In this document: piece after piece, positions 7,221-14,708 of the stretch
Layout: the number at the start of each line of letters is the position of its first letter
Numbering within the stretch: position 1 is the first letter of the stretch
DNA from: Ferrovibrio sp.
GTDB taxonomy: Bacteria > Pseudomonadota > Alphaproteobacteria > Ferrovibrionales > Ferrovibrionaceae
Direction of reading: 5' to 3'
Length of the DNA stretch: 41,090 nucleotides
Assembly: GCF_025869515.1 (NCBI RefSeq)
Contig: NZ_JAOZVR010000103.1
Span: 1 to 41,090 of the forward strand
Program-made: the position numbers and the translations under genes
Notes under the pieces: model-generated
The model's input: the letters and a program-made list of their open reading frames with translations, nothing else
What the model was told of the DNA's origin: nothing
Databases searched by the model: none

Positions 7221-7640
7221 TTACTTCAGCGCTTGCTGCGCGGCGACCATCCGCGCCGTCGATGTCGCGCGGCAGATCAGCGTGCCAGACTCGTCCCATA
7301 ATTGCGCCTCCAGGAAGGCGATGGTCCTGCCGCGCTGGATCACGGTTGCTTCCGCGATCAGCGGTCCGGGCCTGGCCGGATTGAGGAAACTGACCGCGAT
7401 ATCGATGGAGGCGGTGAACCAGGCGCCGTCGGTGGCGATCCACACCGCCGGACCCATCGTGTCGTCCAGCATGGCGGTCAGCAATCCGCCCTGGATGAAG
7501 CCGGCCGGATTGCAGAAGTCCGGCTTGCCCTGAAAGCCGATCCGCACCCAGCTGCGCGCGGCATCGTGATCGAGCATCCGCCAGCCGAGCAGGCGGGCAG
7601 AGGGTGGCATCGGGATGCGGTCGAGGGCGGTCGCGGTCAT
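7221..7640 (-). CDS. PaaI-type hotdog thioesterase
   Basis: A 139-residue acyl-CoA thioesterase of the hotdog fold (4HBT/PaaI group). The core NPAGFIQGGLLTAMLDDTMG (44-63) matches the family helix start, with Gln50 in place of the usual His of HGG and Asp59/Asp60 as the likely catalytic acid. The start was set at 7640 because AGGAG lies five bases before that ATG; an in-frame upstream GTG-type extension has no such site. It is a single gene, convergent with the RraA-like gene across a repeat and divergent from fpr. Substrate is not determinable; it may hydrolyse dead-end acyl or aryl-CoA esters. Confidence 0.83.
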   Translation of the reverse strand: MTATALDRIPMPPSARLLGWRMLDHDAARSWVRIGFQGKPDFCNPAGFIQGGLLTAMLDDTMGPAVWIATDGAWFTASIDIAVSFLNPARPGPLIAEATVIQRGRTIAFLEAQLWDESGTLICRATSTARMVAAQQALK

Positions 7641-7960
7641 GGTGGCTCCTTTTGGCCCCAGCCTAGTAGGTGAGCCTGACAACGGATGTCAGGTACGCCG
7701 CTGAAAACGGGCTTGCGCGCCTCTAAAATTATTTTATATTTAAAGCATCTGGCGTTGCTCGCTGGCGTGGCGGCAGCATTTAAACACTTTTTCCTTGTGT
7801 ATAGTTTATAAACCTTGATTTTGAGTGGGGAATGCGAAATATCGGCTGTTCAGCCGGCCGGGATCGTATTATATGTACACATATGATTTAGGACGTGAGT
7901 TCCAGCCAGCCCTGCTGTACTGCCGCGCTGCCCCGAGACAGAAATCGGATTCCTGAGCCC
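7641..7960. other. 320-base AT-rich divergent control region
   Basis: No gene fits here. The stretch is much richer in A+T than its surroundings and holds several dyads: TAAAAT-T-ATTTTA (7724-7736), GTTTATAAAC (7804-7813, perfect), and ATATGT-AC-ACATAT (7871-7884). A promoter-like pair TTGCGC (7713-7718) and TATATT (7735-7740), 16 bases apart, reads toward fpr. The AT richness and several dyads suggest multi-input control of fpr or the thioesterase gene. Confidence 0.5.
7729..7748 (+). promoter_or_regulatory. shared AT-rich element, copy B (before fpr)
   Basis: TTATTTTATATTTAAAGCAT matches copy A (before the SDR operon, read on the minus strand) at 16 of 20 positions and copy C (before livK at 15702-16898) at 16 of 20. 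As in copy A, it contains a -10-like hexamer (TATATT, 7735-7740). A common regulator, such as the MarR protein at 23925-24464, is the simplest explanation; chance similarity of AT-rich promoters is the alternative. Confidence 0.45.
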
Positions 7961-8797
7961 ATGACATCCTCCGCCGCCGCTGCTGTCGTTTCTCCCGCTC
8001 CGTCGCATCCGCTGCTCAAGCCGGGCGGCAATCTGCGCGAGGAGACGGTGACCTACGTGCATCACTGGACCGACACGCTGTTCACCTTCCGCACGACGCG
8101 CGAGCCGAGTTTCCGCTTCATCAATGGCCAGTTCGCCATGATCGGGCTGATCGTCGACAACAAGCCGCTGCTGCGCGCCTATTCGATGGTCAGCTCGAAT
8201 TACGAGGAGTTCCTCGAATTCCTGTCGATCAAGGTGCCGGACGGCCCGCTGACCTCGCGCCTGCAGCACCTGAAGGTGGGCGACCGCATCATCGTGGGCA
8301 AGAAGGCGACCGGCACGCTGCTGCAGGACAACCTGACGCCGGCCAGGACGCTGTACCTGCTGTCCACCGGCACCGGCCTCGCACCCTTCATGTCGGTCAT
8401 CAAGGACCCGGATGCCTATGAGCGGTTCGAGAAGATCGTGCTGGTGCATGGCGTGCGCACCGTGGGCGAGCTGGCCTATGCGGATTTCATCACCCGCGAA
8501 CTGCCGGAAAACGAGTTCTTCGGCGAGATGGTGAAGGACAAGCTGGTCTATTACCCGACGGTGACCCGCGAGGCCTTCCGCAACGAGGGCCGCGTCACCG
8601 ACCTGATCCGCTCGGGCAAGCTGTTCAGCGATCTGGGCCTGCCGCCGCTGAACAAGGAAACCGACCGCATCATGCTGTGCGGCAGCCCGGCCATGCTGGC
8701 CGAAATGCGCGAGATGCTGGAAGGCCTGAACTGGCAGGAAGGCTCCACCACCGGCGCCGGCCAGTATGTGATCGAAAAGGCGTTTGTGGAGCAGTAA
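7961..8797 (+). CDS. fpr: ferredoxin--NADP(+) reductase
   Basis: A 278-residue FAD flavoprotein that exchanges electrons between NADPH and ferredoxin or flavodoxin. FAD-binding RAYSMVSS is near residues 71-78. The NADP-binding GTGLAPFMSVIKD is near 137-149, and MLCGSPAMLAEM comes later. The C-terminal AFVEQ tail after the last aromatic-rich strand (QYVIEKAF) is the mark of bacterial subclass I enzymes, in which the tail stacks on the flavin. The start at the ATG 7961 gives a 20-residue lead before NLREETVTYVHHWTD; a GTG at 7895 is possible but would add an odd cysteine-rich leader. The long AT-rich upstream region suggests regulation. It could reduce the ferredoxin at 651-977. Confidence 0.92.
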   Translation: MTSSAAAAVVSPAPSHPLLKPGGNLREETVTYVHHWTDTLFTFRTTREPSFRFINGQFAMIGLIVDNKPLLRAYSMVSSNYEEFLEFLSIKVPDGPLTSRLQHLKVGDRIIVGKKATGTLLQDNLTPARTLYLLSTGTGLAPFMSVIKDPDAYERFEKIVLVHGVRTVGELAYADFITRELPENEFFGEMVKDKLVYYPTVTREAFRNEGRVTDLIRSGKLFSDLGLPPLNKETDRIMLCGSPAMLAEMREMLEGLNWQEGSTTGAGQYVIEKAFVEQ

Positions 8798-8841
8798 GGG
8801 CAGCCAGCTCCGGCGCGTGGGTGGCTGCCATCTTTCCATAT

Positions 8842-8953
8842 CGTCATGCCCGGCCTTGTGCCGGGCATCCATTTCCCTCTCGGCTGGGGTCTGACCTGAC
8901 AGAACCGGCGGATGGACCCTCGGCCAAGAGACTTTCCTGGGCCCGAGGGTGAG
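8842..8953. repeat. interspersed hairpin repeat, copy 2
   Basis: A non-coding element related to the one at 7052-7198. ATGCCCGGC (8846-8854) pairs perfectly with GCCGGGCAT (8860-8868) over the loop CTTGT. Further on, GGATGGACCCTCGG (8911-8924) is followed by CCCGAGGGTGA (8942-8952), which can form a second stem. The words GGATGGACCCTCGG and CCGAGGGTGA are shared with copy 1, while the intervening sequence is unrelated. It follows fpr by 44 bases and can also serve as its terminator. Confidence 0.55.
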
Positions 8954-9034
8954 GGAAGAGGGCGTATGCATTTTTTGTCGCAGGACGCAGAGCGCGCTTG
9001 GCCGCCGCCACCGGCTTGGCTATCTTTCCCCGCC

Positions 9035-9421
9035 ATGACCGCGAGTCGCGATTTCACCGCTTTCATACAGGAGCTGTTCGCCCCGCTGGGCGGCGTCAGC
9101 CTGCGTCCGATGTTCGGCGGCGCCGGGGTCTATTGCAAAGGCCTGATGTTCGGCCTGATCGCGGATGACACCGTCTACCTGAAAGCCGATGCCGACAGCA
9201 AAAAAGCCTTCGAGGCGCGCGGCTGCGGCCCGTTTGTCTATGATGGCAAGGGCAAGCCGGTGGCGATGAGCTACTGGAAGCTGCCGCCCGACCTGATCGA
9301 CGATGCCGAGCAGGCGCTGGCCTGGGCCAGGACCGCACTGGATGTCGCCCGGGCGCAGAAGGCCGCCGTGCCGCCGCCCTCTCGCCGCATCACGCTGGGC
9401 GCCGCGCGGCGGCATCGGTAA
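9035..9421 (+). CDS. TfoX N-terminal domain protein
   Basis: A 128-residue cytoplasmic protein consisting of the TfoX N-terminal domain. The signature LRPMFGGAGVYCKGLMFGLIADDTVYLKAD occupies about residues 22-51 and SYWKLPPDLIDD is near 82-93, as in family members of 100-120 residues. It lacks the C-terminal TfoX domain of competence regulators, so a role in competence is not implied; the molecular function of the single-domain form is not established. The ATG at 9035 begins MTASRDFTAFIQELFAPLGG, a natural domain start. It ends 19 bases before the convergent DUF2783 gene. Confidence 0.85.
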   Translation: MTASRDFTAFIQELFAPLGGVSLRPMFGGAGVYCKGLMFGLIADDTVYLKADADSKKAFEARGCGPFVYDGKGKPVAMSYWKLPPDLIDDAEQALAWARTALDVARAQKAAVPPPSRRITLGAARRHR

Positions 9422-9440
9422 GCTGCGGCCTCGGCAGGAT

Positions 9441-9644
9441 TCACGCGGCGGCAGGCCGGCCGCGCACAATCGCCATCGCCTCGTTGAGCACGTCCTGGTC
9501 GCCGATATGGTTGGCGAGCAGCAGCACCAGTTTGGCCATCGCCTTCATCGCGGCGGCGTCGTCCATGCCTTCGGTCATTTTCACCAGCGCGGCATAGGTC
9601 GCGTCGCCATCGGCAAGATTAGGCTCGGTGATCAGCTTGCTCAT
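9441..9644 (-). CDS. small DUF2783-family protein
   Basis: A 67-residue acidic, mostly helical protein beginning MSKLITEPNLADGDATYAAL and containing KLVLLLANHIGDQDVLNEAM (38-57). I recognise this pattern as DUF2783, a family of small proteins often found beside aromatic-degradation and monooxygenase genes; its function is unknown. It lies five bases downstream of paaI on the same strand and so closes the paaG-paaI operon. That position suggests an accessory role in acyl- or aryl-CoA metabolism, but nothing in the sequence gives a catalytic motif. Start ATG is clear and preceded by GAGGCT. Confidence 0.75.
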   Translation of the reverse strand: MSKLITEPNLADGDATYAALVKMTEGMDDAAAMKAMAKLVLLLANHIGDQDVLNEAMAIVRGRPAAA

Positions 9645-9649
9645 GTTCG

Positions 9650-10084
9650 TCAGCCTCCGAGGCCAGGAATGATCTCGCCGCCGATCTCGCGCGACAGGCC
9701 GCGGAACAGCGCCACCGTATTGCCGGCCTCATCGCGCACCGTCATGTCGTAAACGCTGCTGCGGCCCGCCGTCTCGCGCAGTTCGGCGGTGGCGGTCAGC
9801 ACCGTGCCGACGGCGACCGGCTTGAGATAGGTGATGTCGCATTGCTGCGCCACGGCAACACGGTTGAAGCTGTTGCAGGCATAGCCGAAGGCGGAATCGG
9901 CCAGCGTGAACATCACGCCGCCATGGCAGGTGCCGCCGCTGTTGACCATGTCGGGCTGCACGGTCATGCGCAGCACGCAGCCGCCCGGGGTCACCGAGAC
10001 AAGCTGCACGCCGAGCCTGCGTCCGGCCATGTCTCGTTCGGCGACCAGCTTCCCGACGGTTTCTGCAATCTGCTGCGGGGTCAT
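9650..10084 (-). CDS. paaI: PaaI-like hydroxyphenylacetyl-CoA thioesterase
   Basis: A 144-residue hotdog thioesterase. In phenylacetate catabolism PaaI hydrolyses stray ring-hydroxylated phenylacetyl-CoA to protect the CoA pool. MVNSGGTCHGGVMFTLADSAFGYACNS (46-72) is the PaaI signature, with His54 of HGG and the catalytic Asp63 in place. Length matches E. coli PaaI (about 140). Its ATG overlaps the paaG stop (ATGA at 10081-10084), so it is translationally coupled to the isomerase. The rest of a paa operon (oxygenase paaABCDE, ligase, ring hydrolase) is absent from the window, so the pair may serve the aryl-CoA operon at 18786-25284 instead. Confidence 0.87.
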   Translation of the reverse strand: MTPQQIAETVGKLVAERDMAGRRLGVQLVSVTPGGCVLRMTVQPDMVNSGGTCHGGVMFTLADSAFGYACNSFNRVAVAQQCDITYLKPVAVGTVLTATAELRETAGRSSVYDMTVRDEAGNTVALFRGLSREIGGEIIPGLGG

Positions 10085-10872
10085 TTGCCGCTGAACTTCG
10101 CCGGGCGTTTCTGCAGGAAGGCCGAGACGCCCTCGATGAAGTCGCGGGTGCGGCCGGCGATCACCTGGGATTCGCGTTCGGCTTCAAGCTGCGCATCCAG
10201 CCCGTTGGTGGCGGACTGGCGGATCAGTTTTCGAATCTGCGCCAGACCGACAGTCGGCCCGTTGGCAAACTTGGTCGCCACTTTCATGGCAGCGGGCATC
10301 AGCTCGGTATCCTCGACGCATTGCCAGATCAGGCCCCACTCGGCCGCGGTTTCGGCCGGCAGCTTCTCGGCCAGCATGGTGAGGCCGAGGGCCCGCGCCG
10401 TGCCGGCCAGGCGCGGCAGGAAGAAGGTGCTGCCGGCATCGGGCACCAGGCCGAGATTGCCGAAGGCCTGCAGGAAGGTGGCGGATTTTGCCGCGATGAC
10501 GATATCGCCGCACAGCGCGAGGCTCATGCCGGCGCCTGCGGCCGGGCCGTTCACCGCGCAGACCACCGGCATGCGGAAGGCGGCGAGCTTGCGGATCACC
10601 GGGTGGTAGCGGTCGTGCAGCGCCTTGCCGAGATCTGGCATGCCACCATCGGCGCTCAGATCGCCCGAGGCGAGATCGGCACCGGAGCAGAAGCCACGGC
10701 CAGCGCCCGTGATCAGCAGGCAGCGGATCGACGCATCCTGGTCGATGTCTTCCAGCGCCTTGAGCAGTTCGCTCATCAGTTCGAGGCTGAGCGCATTGAG
10801 CCGCTCGGGGCGGTTCAGGGTGACGGTGGCGATGCCGTCGCGCTTGTCGACGATCAGGGTGTTCCAGGCCAT
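10081..10872 (-). CDS. paaG: PaaG-type enoyl-CoA isomerase
   Basis: A 263-residue crotonase-fold enzyme. PaaG isomerises ring 1,2-epoxyphenylacetyl-CoA to the oxepin and shifts double bonds during phenylacetate degradation. The oxyanion-hole segments are GRGFCSGADLA (58-68) and NGPAAGAGMSLAL (108-120). The single catalytic acid typical of isomerases is Asp145 in GLVPDAGSTFFLPRLAG, with no second Glu as hydratases have. The tail EGVSAFLQKRPAKFSGK closely follows E. coli PaaG as I remember it. The start ATG has GGGAGAG six bases before. It heads the paaG-paaI-DUF2783 operon. Confidence 0.85.
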   Translation of the reverse strand: MAWNTLIVDKRDGIATVTLNRPERLNALSLELMSELLKALEDIDQDASIRCLLITGAGRGFCSGADLASGDLSADGGMPDLGKALHDRYHPVIRKLAAFRMPVVCAVNGPAAGAGMSLALCGDIVIAAKSATFLQAFGNLGLVPDAGSTFFLPRLAGTARALGLTMLAEKLPAETAAEWGLIWQCVEDTELMPAAMKVATKFANGPTVGLAQIRKLIRQSATNGLDAQLEAERESQVIAGRTRDFIEGVSAFLQKRPAKFSGK

Positions 10873-10912
10873 GCGTTTCTCTCCCGTTTATGGAAGAACG
10901 CTAGCCGATTTG

Positions 10913-11971
10913 TCAGGAGCGGAGAACCGTCTCCGTAAAGGTAAGGGCTTCCGTTGCGGCAACCACGCGGTTGCGGCCTTCGCGTTTGGCGCCGTAAAGC
11001 GCGCCGTCGGCCCGCTGCACGAAGCTGCTGAGTGCCTCACCGATGCGGTATTCGGCCACGCCGGCCGACACCGTGATGCGGCCGAGCGGTTCGCCGGACG
11101 CGCGCTTGACCAGTTTGCGGGTGGCGATCAGCGCGCGGATGTTGTCGCCCAGCTTCACGGCCTGGTCGGCCCGGGTGCGCGGCAGCAGCAGGGCGAATTC
11201 CTCGCCGCCGTAGCGGGCGGCCAGATCCTGACCCTTCACATTGTCGCTCAGCGTGCGGGCCACCAGCTGCAGCACGGTATCGCCGGTCTGGTGGCCGTGG
11301 CGGTCGTTGAACAGCTTGAAATGGTCGATGTCGAGCAGCATCAGCGCCAGCGGCTCGCCGCTGTCCTGCGCCGCCTTGGCGAACAGCGTCAGGGTCTGCT
11401 CGAAATTCTTGCGGTTGGCCAGCCCGGTGAGCGAGTCCGACAGAGATTCGCGGCGCGCCTGCTCGAAATGCTCGCGCAGCTGCGCGACTTCCGCCGTGGT
11501 CTCGGCGAGCCGTTCCTCCAGCGACTGGTTGCGCTCCTGCATGGAACGGGTTTCCTGCAGCATGGCGCCGACCAGCGAGCCGAAGGCGGGACCGTTGCCG
11601 TGCTTGTCGAGCCGGTCGGAGAAATCCTCCAGCTTGTCGCCGTAGGTGCGGGTGTCTTCCTCGGCGGCGCCGACGAAGTTGCGCAGCTCGTCCATCGCTT
11701 CCTGCAGCTTCTCGGTGGTCTCGCGCGAGGCGCGCAGCATGCGCGCCGGGTTGAGGAATTCCTCGTAGAGCTGCAGCGTGGTGTCGGGCGTGAAGGATGT
11801 GCCGGCGGCGAGCAGGGCATCAATGGCGCGGCTCAGCGCCGGGTCGCGACCGGCATGGTATTCGTACCAGATGGTGAAATTGATCGGGGTCGGCGGAATC
11901 GAGAACCGCGTCATGCTGGCTACCGCCGCATGGGCGTATTCCGCTGCCTGATGCAGGTCGTCGTGATACAC
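10913..11971 (-). CDS. diguanylate cyclase with N-terminal helical sensor region
   Basis: A 352-residue GGDEF protein that makes cyclic di-GMP. The catalytic domain covers about 176-345: DSLTGLANRKNF (179-190), metal-binding DIDHFKLFND (214-223) and the active GGEEF at 255-259. Where the inhibitory RxxD site would be (246-249) the sequence is KGQD, so product inhibition may be weakened or altered. The N-terminal part (1-90) holds FSIPPTPINFTIWYEYHAG, a conserved but unnamed soluble module found in cytoplasmic GGDEF proteins, followed by a coiled coil (about 85-175). No membrane helices. It stands alone downstream of livF by 107 bases, on the same strand, and may have its own promoter. Confidence 0.88.
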   Translation of the reverse strand: MYHDDLHQAAEYAHAAVASMTRFSIPPTPINFTIWYEYHAGRDPALSRAIDALLAAGTSFTPDTTLQLYEEFLNPARMLRASRETTEKLQEAMDELRNFVGAAEEDTRTYGDKLEDFSDRLDKHGNGPAFGSLVGAMLQETRSMQERNQSLEERLAETTAEVAQLREHFEQARRESLSDSLTGLANRKNFEQTLTLFAKAAQDSGEPLALMLLDIDHFKLFNDRHGHQTGDTVLQLVARTLSDNVKGQDLAARYGGEEFALLLPRTRADQAVKLGDNIRALIATRKLVKRASGEPLGRITVSAGVAEYRIGEALSSFVQRADGALYGAKREGRNRVVAATEALTFTETVLRS

Positions 11972-12078
11972 GCCGCGCTCCCCTCGGCGCCGGCCGTTCT
12001 CCCCCGATCACAGGCCCGCGCGGTGCCTACTTTGCTGCGCTGGCCGCGCCCTGTCCACGGGTTTGCCTATGAAATTGC

Positions 12079-12798
12079 TCAGATGCCGAGATAGCGGTGC
12101 TGGATGTCGGGCGCGGCCTGCAATTCGGCCGAATTGCCCTGCCAGACCACGCGACCCTTCTCGATCACGTAATGCCGGTCGGCCAGCTTGGTGAGTGCCC
12201 CGACATTCTTATCCACAACCAGGATGGCCTGGCCGGCCTGCTTCAATCGCTCCAGGCATTGCCAGATTTCCAAGCGAATCAAGGGCGCCAGGCCTTCGGT
12301 TGCCTCATCCAGGATCAGCAGATGCGGGTTGGTCATCAGGGCGCGGCCGACGGCCAGCATCTGCTGTTCGCCGCCCGACAGCTGGTTGCCCATGTTGCCC
12401 GACCGCTCGGCCAGGCGCGGGAAGAGTTCGATCACCCGCTCGTAGGTCCAGGGCTGGCTGGCGCCATTGCGATTGGCGGCAGTGGCGATCAGGTTTTCTT
12501 TCACCGACAGGTTGGGGAAAATCTGACGCCCCTCGGGCACCAGGCCGACGCCGATCTTGGCGACGCGGTAGGAGGGCAGGCCGCGGATATCGGCATCGCG
12601 GAAGCCGATGCGGCCGCGCGACGCCGGAGTCAGGCCCATGATCGAGCGGATCGTGGTGGTCTTGCCCATGCCGTTGCGGCCCATCAGCGTGACCACTTCG
12701 CCGGCGCGGATGCTGAGCGACATGCCGAACAGCACCTGGCTGCGGCCGTAAAACGTGTCGATACCTTCGACGGTGAGCAGATCGGTCATTGCAGTCAC
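12079..12798 (-). CDS. livF: branched-chain-type ABC transporter ATPase LivF
   Basis: A 239-residue ATP-binding subunit of a Liv-type (HAAT family) importer. Walker A GRNGMGKT is at 40-47, signature LSGGEQQ near 139-145, and Walker B LLILDEATEGLAP near 160-172; EATEGLAP is the LivF-type mark, as opposed to EPMAG in LivG. The start overlaps the livG stop by four bases (12795-12798). A second ATG three codons in (12789) is possible. It closes the liv operon and pairs with LivG, LivM, LivH and the two LivK proteins. The neighbouring CoA-ligase operon suggests aromatic or cyclic carboxylates rather than leucine as cargo, as seen for other HAAT systems. Confidence 0.93.
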   Translation of the reverse strand: MTAMTDLLTVEGIDTFYGRSQVLFGMSLSIRAGEVVTLMGRNGMGKTTTIRSIMGLTPASRGRIGFRDADIRGLPSYRVAKIGVGLVPEGRQIFPNLSVKENLIATAANRNGASQPWTYERVIELFPRLAERSGNMGNQLSGGEQQMLAVGRALMTNPHLLILDEATEGLAPLIRLEIWQCLERLKQAGQAILVVDKNVGALTKLADRHYVIEKGRVVWQGNSAELQAAPDIQHRYLGI

Positions 12799-13580
12799 TC
12801 CGCCCCCTGCAGACTGGGGGTTTCGTCGCCGAGATAGGCCTGGCGGACCTGCTCGTTGCGGCGGATGTCGTCGGGCGTGCCGGTGGCGATGCCATGGCCG
12901 TAGACCAGCACGGTGATGCGGTCGGCCAGGGCGAAGACGGCGTCCATATCGTGTTCGATCAGCAGGATGGTGACGCTGCCCTTGATGCCGCGCAGCATGG
13001 TGACCATGCGGGCGGAATCCTCCGGCCCCATGCCGGCCATCGGTTCATCCAGCAGCAGCAGTTTCGGCTTGGTGGCCAGCGCCATGGCGATCTCGAGCTG
13101 GCGATGCTCGCCGTGGCTCAGCGCGCTGGCGGTCACGCCGGCGCGATGGCTGAGGCCGACCTGTTCCAGCGCCGCCATGGCCGGCTCGCGCAGACCCAGG
13201 TCCTTGCGGGCATCGGCCCAGAAGCGGAAGGAATGGCCGTCATGCGCCTGCACGGCCAGAGCGACGTTATCGAGCGCGGAGAAATTCGGGAAGATCGAGG
13301 TGATCTGGAACGAGCGGGCGATGCCGATGGCCGAGCGCAGGTGCACCGGCATCGCGGTGATGTCGCGGCCCATGAAATGGATCGTGCCGGCATCGGGACG
13401 CAGTTCGCCGATCAGCTGGCCGATCATCGTGGTCTTGCCGGCGCCGTTGGGGCCGATCACCGCATGAATCTCGCCGGCGCGGATATCGAGCGAAAGATTG
13501 TCGGTGGCGGTCAGGCCGCCGAAGCGCTTGATCAGGCCATCTACCTTTAAGACCGGAACCTGCAGCGCGGGATCAGACAT
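12795..13580 (-). CDS. livG: branched-chain-type ABC transporter ATPase LivG
   Basis: A 261-residue ATP-binding subunit. Walker A GPNGAGKTT is at 43-51. The signature is LSHGEHRQLEIAM (about 163-175), with His in place of the first Gly of LSGG, a variation common in LivG, and Walker B is LLLLDEPMAGMGPEDSARM. The C-terminal GTPDDIRRNEQVRQAYLGDE is the typical LivG tail. The gene overlaps livM by eight bases at its start and livF by four at its end, so the ATPases are made in coupled translation. Forms a heterodimer with LivF on the cytoplasmic face of LivHM. Confidence 0.93.
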   Translation of the reverse strand: MSDPALQVPVLKVDGLIKRFGGLTATDNLSLDIRAGEIHAVIGPNGAGKTTMIGQLIGELRPDAGTIHFMGRDITAMPVHLRSAIGIARSFQITSIFPNFSALDNVALAVQAHDGHSFRFWADARKDLGLREPAMAALEQVGLSHRAGVTASALSHGEHRQLEIAMALATKPKLLLLDEPMAGMGPEDSARMVTMLRGIKGSVTILLIEHDMDAVFALADRITVLVYGHGIATGTPDDIRRNEQVRQAYLGDETPSLQGAE

Positions 13581-14694
13581 GGCCGGCCTCCTTCGCAGAC
13601 GCGCGCCGGTCGGCCAGCCACTTCGCCAGCCAGACCAGCGCGAAGGCGGCGGCCAGGATCGCGGTGGGGATCAGCCAGTCGCTCTCATAGGCGCTGTGCA
13701 CGCCGTAGAGCAGGAAGAAACCGGCGCAGCCCGCCATCAGGATATTGGCCTGGCCGCGCATCAGCGCGCCATCGATGCCGCCGCGGGCAAAGATCACCAC
13801 CAGCACCAGGATCGGGCCGAACACGATCTTCCAGTATTCGGTCCAGCTGGACAGGATTTCCTCCAGCAACAGGAAGGCGACGGTGCCGAACAGCGGGCCG
13901 AACAGGCTGCCCATGCCGCCGAGCACGACCATGACGATCAGATCGCCCGAGCGGCTCCAGTGCATCATCGCCGGGCTGATGAAATCGGTGAAAGCCGCGG
14001 ACAGCACGCCGGCCAGACCGCAGACCATGCCGGCGATCACGAAAGCGGTGAGGCGATACCGGAAGACCGGGAAGCCGATGGTAGCCATGCGGCGGTCATT
14101 CGACTTGGCGCCCTGCAGCACCATGCCGAAGCGCGAATTGACCGTGCGGTAGCAGAGATACAGCGCCGCGACGAGAACCGCCCAGCACAGATAGTAGAGC
14201 GTGGGGCGATGGTTGAGATCGATCAGGCCGCCGAAATCCGAGCGCTTCAGGATGGTGAGCCCATCGTCGCCGCCATAGGCATAGGCGCCATTGCCGAGAT
14301 AGTAGACCAGCTGGGCCAGCGCCAGCGTGATCATGATGAAGAAGATGCCCTTGGTGCGCAGCGACAGCAGGCCGATCAGCAGGGCGGTGAGGCCCGACAT
14401 CAGCAGGGCGAGCGGCCACTGGATCCAGGCGGCATGCACGCCGTGATGCGCCAGGATGCCGACGGTATAGCCGCCGATACCGATATAGGCGGCATGACCG
14501 AAGCTGACCATGCCGCCATAGCCCAGGATCAGGTTCAGGCTGACGGCGGCGATCGCCATGATCACGATGCGGGTGAACAGCGTGAGCATGAAGGGATCGT
14601 CGAAGGCTTCGGCGGCAATTGGCACCAGCGCCAGCAGGCCGAGCAGGGCGACGGCGATCATCGTGGTGACGGGCTTGTGCATGAGGGCAGGCAT
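13573..14694 (-). CDS. livM: branched-chain-type ABC transporter permease LivM
   Basis: A 373-residue membrane permease with about ten hydrophobic segments. The family mark LNLILGYGGMVSFGHAAYIGIGGYTVGIL is at roughly 54-82 and the EAA-like loop GAKSNDRRMATIGFPVFRYRLTAFVIAG at about 197-224. Two extra membrane segments near the C-terminus (after residue 318) make it longer than E. coli LivM's core. The start is the ATG at 14694, behind GAGGAG; an in-frame ATG four codons later is an alternative. It follows livH by 14 bases. Substrate unknown. Confidence 0.92.
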   Translation of the reverse strand: MPALMHKPVTTMIAVALLGLLALVPIAAEAFDDPFMLTLFTRIVIMAIAAVSLNLILGYGGMVSFGHAAYIGIGGYTVGILAHHGVHAAWIQWPLALLMSGLTALLIGLLSLRTKGIFFIMITLALAQLVYYLGNGAYAYGGDDGLTILKRSDFGGLIDLNHRPTLYYLCWAVLVAALYLCYRTVNSRFGMVLQGAKSNDRRMATIGFPVFRYRLTAFVIAGMVCGLAGVLSAAFTDFISPAMMHWSRSGDLIVMVVLGGMGSLFGPLFGTVAFLLLEEILSSWTEYWKIVFGPILVLVVIFARGGIDGALMRGQANILMAGCAGFFLLYGVHSAYESDWLIPTAILAAAFALVWLAKWLADRRASAKEAGHV

Positions 14695-14708
14695 CGACTA
14701 TCGGCTCC

